Source of the DNA: Streptomyces violaceoruber
GTDB taxonomy: Bacteria > Actinomycetota > Actinomycetes > Streptomycetales > Streptomycetaceae
Direction: 5' to 3'
Assembly (NCBI GenBank): GCA_000720805.1
Contig: JODI01000016.1
Coordinates: 124,001-188,000 of the forward strand
Length of the DNA: 64,000 bases
Below are positions 63,691 through 64,000 of this stretch, in pieces. The notes beneath the pieces are model-generated. The model did not search any database, was not told where the DNA came from, and worked only from the letters and a program-made list of their open reading frames with translations. Position 1 is the stretch's first letter; each line of letters starts with the position of its first letter. The translations under genes and the position numbers were made by a program.

Positions 63691-64000
63691 CCCCGCCGGA
63701 TCGTGATCGTCGTCCACGCGCCCACGTGCACCCGGTCGCCGTCCTGCAGCGGCACCGGCACGAACGGCTGGATCGGCTCCTCGCCGCCGTTCACCGTCGT
63801 ACCGTTCGTCGAGTTCTGGTCGACGACCGCCCAGGAACCGTCCGGCTGCTGCACCAGTACCGCGTGCTGGTGCGAGACACCCGGGTCCTCGGGCGGCACC
63901 GACAGGTCGATGTCGGGGGTGTCTCCGGTGGAGTGGCGACGGCGGCCGATGGTGACCTGGTTGCCGGAGAGGGTGCGCTGCTGCTCGGGCGAGTACGCGG
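63687..64000 (-). CDS. FHA-domain protein, C-terminal part (continues beyond the window)
   Basis: About 103 visible residues. FHA phosphothreonine-binding domain: VTIGRRRHSTGDTPDIDL, then DPGVSHQHAVLVQQPDGSWAVVDQNSTNGTTVNG with the Ser-His and Asn-Gly pairs, and HVGAWTTITIRR at the end. The part upstream is outside the window; a Ser/Thr-kinase-linked or type VII-linked role is possible. The TAG stop is part of repeat copy D. Confidence 0.88.
   Translation of the reverse strand, partial: AYSPEQQRTLSGNQVTIGRRRHSTGDTPDIDLSVPPEDPGVSHQHAVLVQQPDGSWAVVDQNSTNGTTVNGGEEPIQPFVPVPLQDGDRVHVGAWTTITIRRG

Overview
The window is high-GC actinobacterial DNA, almost certainly a Streptomyces chromosome. The evidence is strong third-position GC bias, GTG/TTG starts, a melC1/melC2 melanin pair, a sporulation-type SSB beside two dynamin-like GTPases, LAXTG surface-protein anchoring, and gene order around copZ, mmsA, melC and ssbB that from memory resembles the middle of the S. 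coelicolor chromosome.

Layout. 0-4.6 kb: end of a copper chaperone gene behind a CsoR-type operator, a zinc alcohol dehydrogenase, an acetyltransferase, a small HTH protein, an AraC regulator and an IolE-like isomerase whose 3' end carries a dispersed repeat. 4.6-10.9 kb: an iolC-aldolase-iolB-iolD-mmsA operon for myo-inositol breakdown, closed by a perfect 19-bp hairpin. 11-16.2 kb: a one-chain fusion of an alpha/beta hydrolase with an ABC ATPase, its ABC-2 permease, and a von Willebrand A lipoprotein. 16.4-20.3 kb: five tandem paralogues of a tiny secreted protein, a small Cys/His-motif protein and an LPXTG protein with a chaplin-like segment. 20.4-22.9 kb: an ATP-grasp enzyme coupled to an FAD oxidoreductase. 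23.1-35.1 kb: a secreted GH26-like hydrolase converging on a nine-gene exopolysaccharide operon (adhesin-like protein, two glycosyltransferases, priming transferase, Wzy polymerase, MurJ-like flippase, deacetylase, Wzz-like protein, FemAB/CelD-like acyltransferase).

35.3-44.3 kb: small secreted proteins, melC1/melC2, a D-2-hydroxyacid dehydrogenase, an APC transporter, a DUF2637 membrane protein, a thioester-domain LAXTG surface protein and SsbB. 44.6-48.3 kb: two dynamin-like GTPases. 48.6-52.2 kb: a tRNA-Arg(TCT) with the remains of an integrated element: an integrase 3' fragment, an orphan gene, and a TnpB-only insertion sequence that splits an S1-like gene. 52.4-55.2 kb: EttA, a thioesterase and a conserved unknown. 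55.5-62.1 kb: an ABC sugar importer, LacI regulator and a beta-propeller glycoside hydrolase (fructoside-type by motif), followed by a decayed GH1 gene. 62.1-64 kb: truncated haemoglobin, a PCMT-like methyltransferase and the end of an FHA protein.

A short repeat beginning CTAGGGCCCTTCTGAT occurs four times (3.57, 49.29, 62.13 and 63.69 kb), always at a gene edge. It supplies stop codons to two genes, removes one from another, and borders two pseudogenes. The most unusual items are the five-paralogue secreted array, the hydrolase-ABC fusion, and the zinc-finger-less TnpB element, whose junctions allow reconstruction of both the interrupted gene and the predicted guide.
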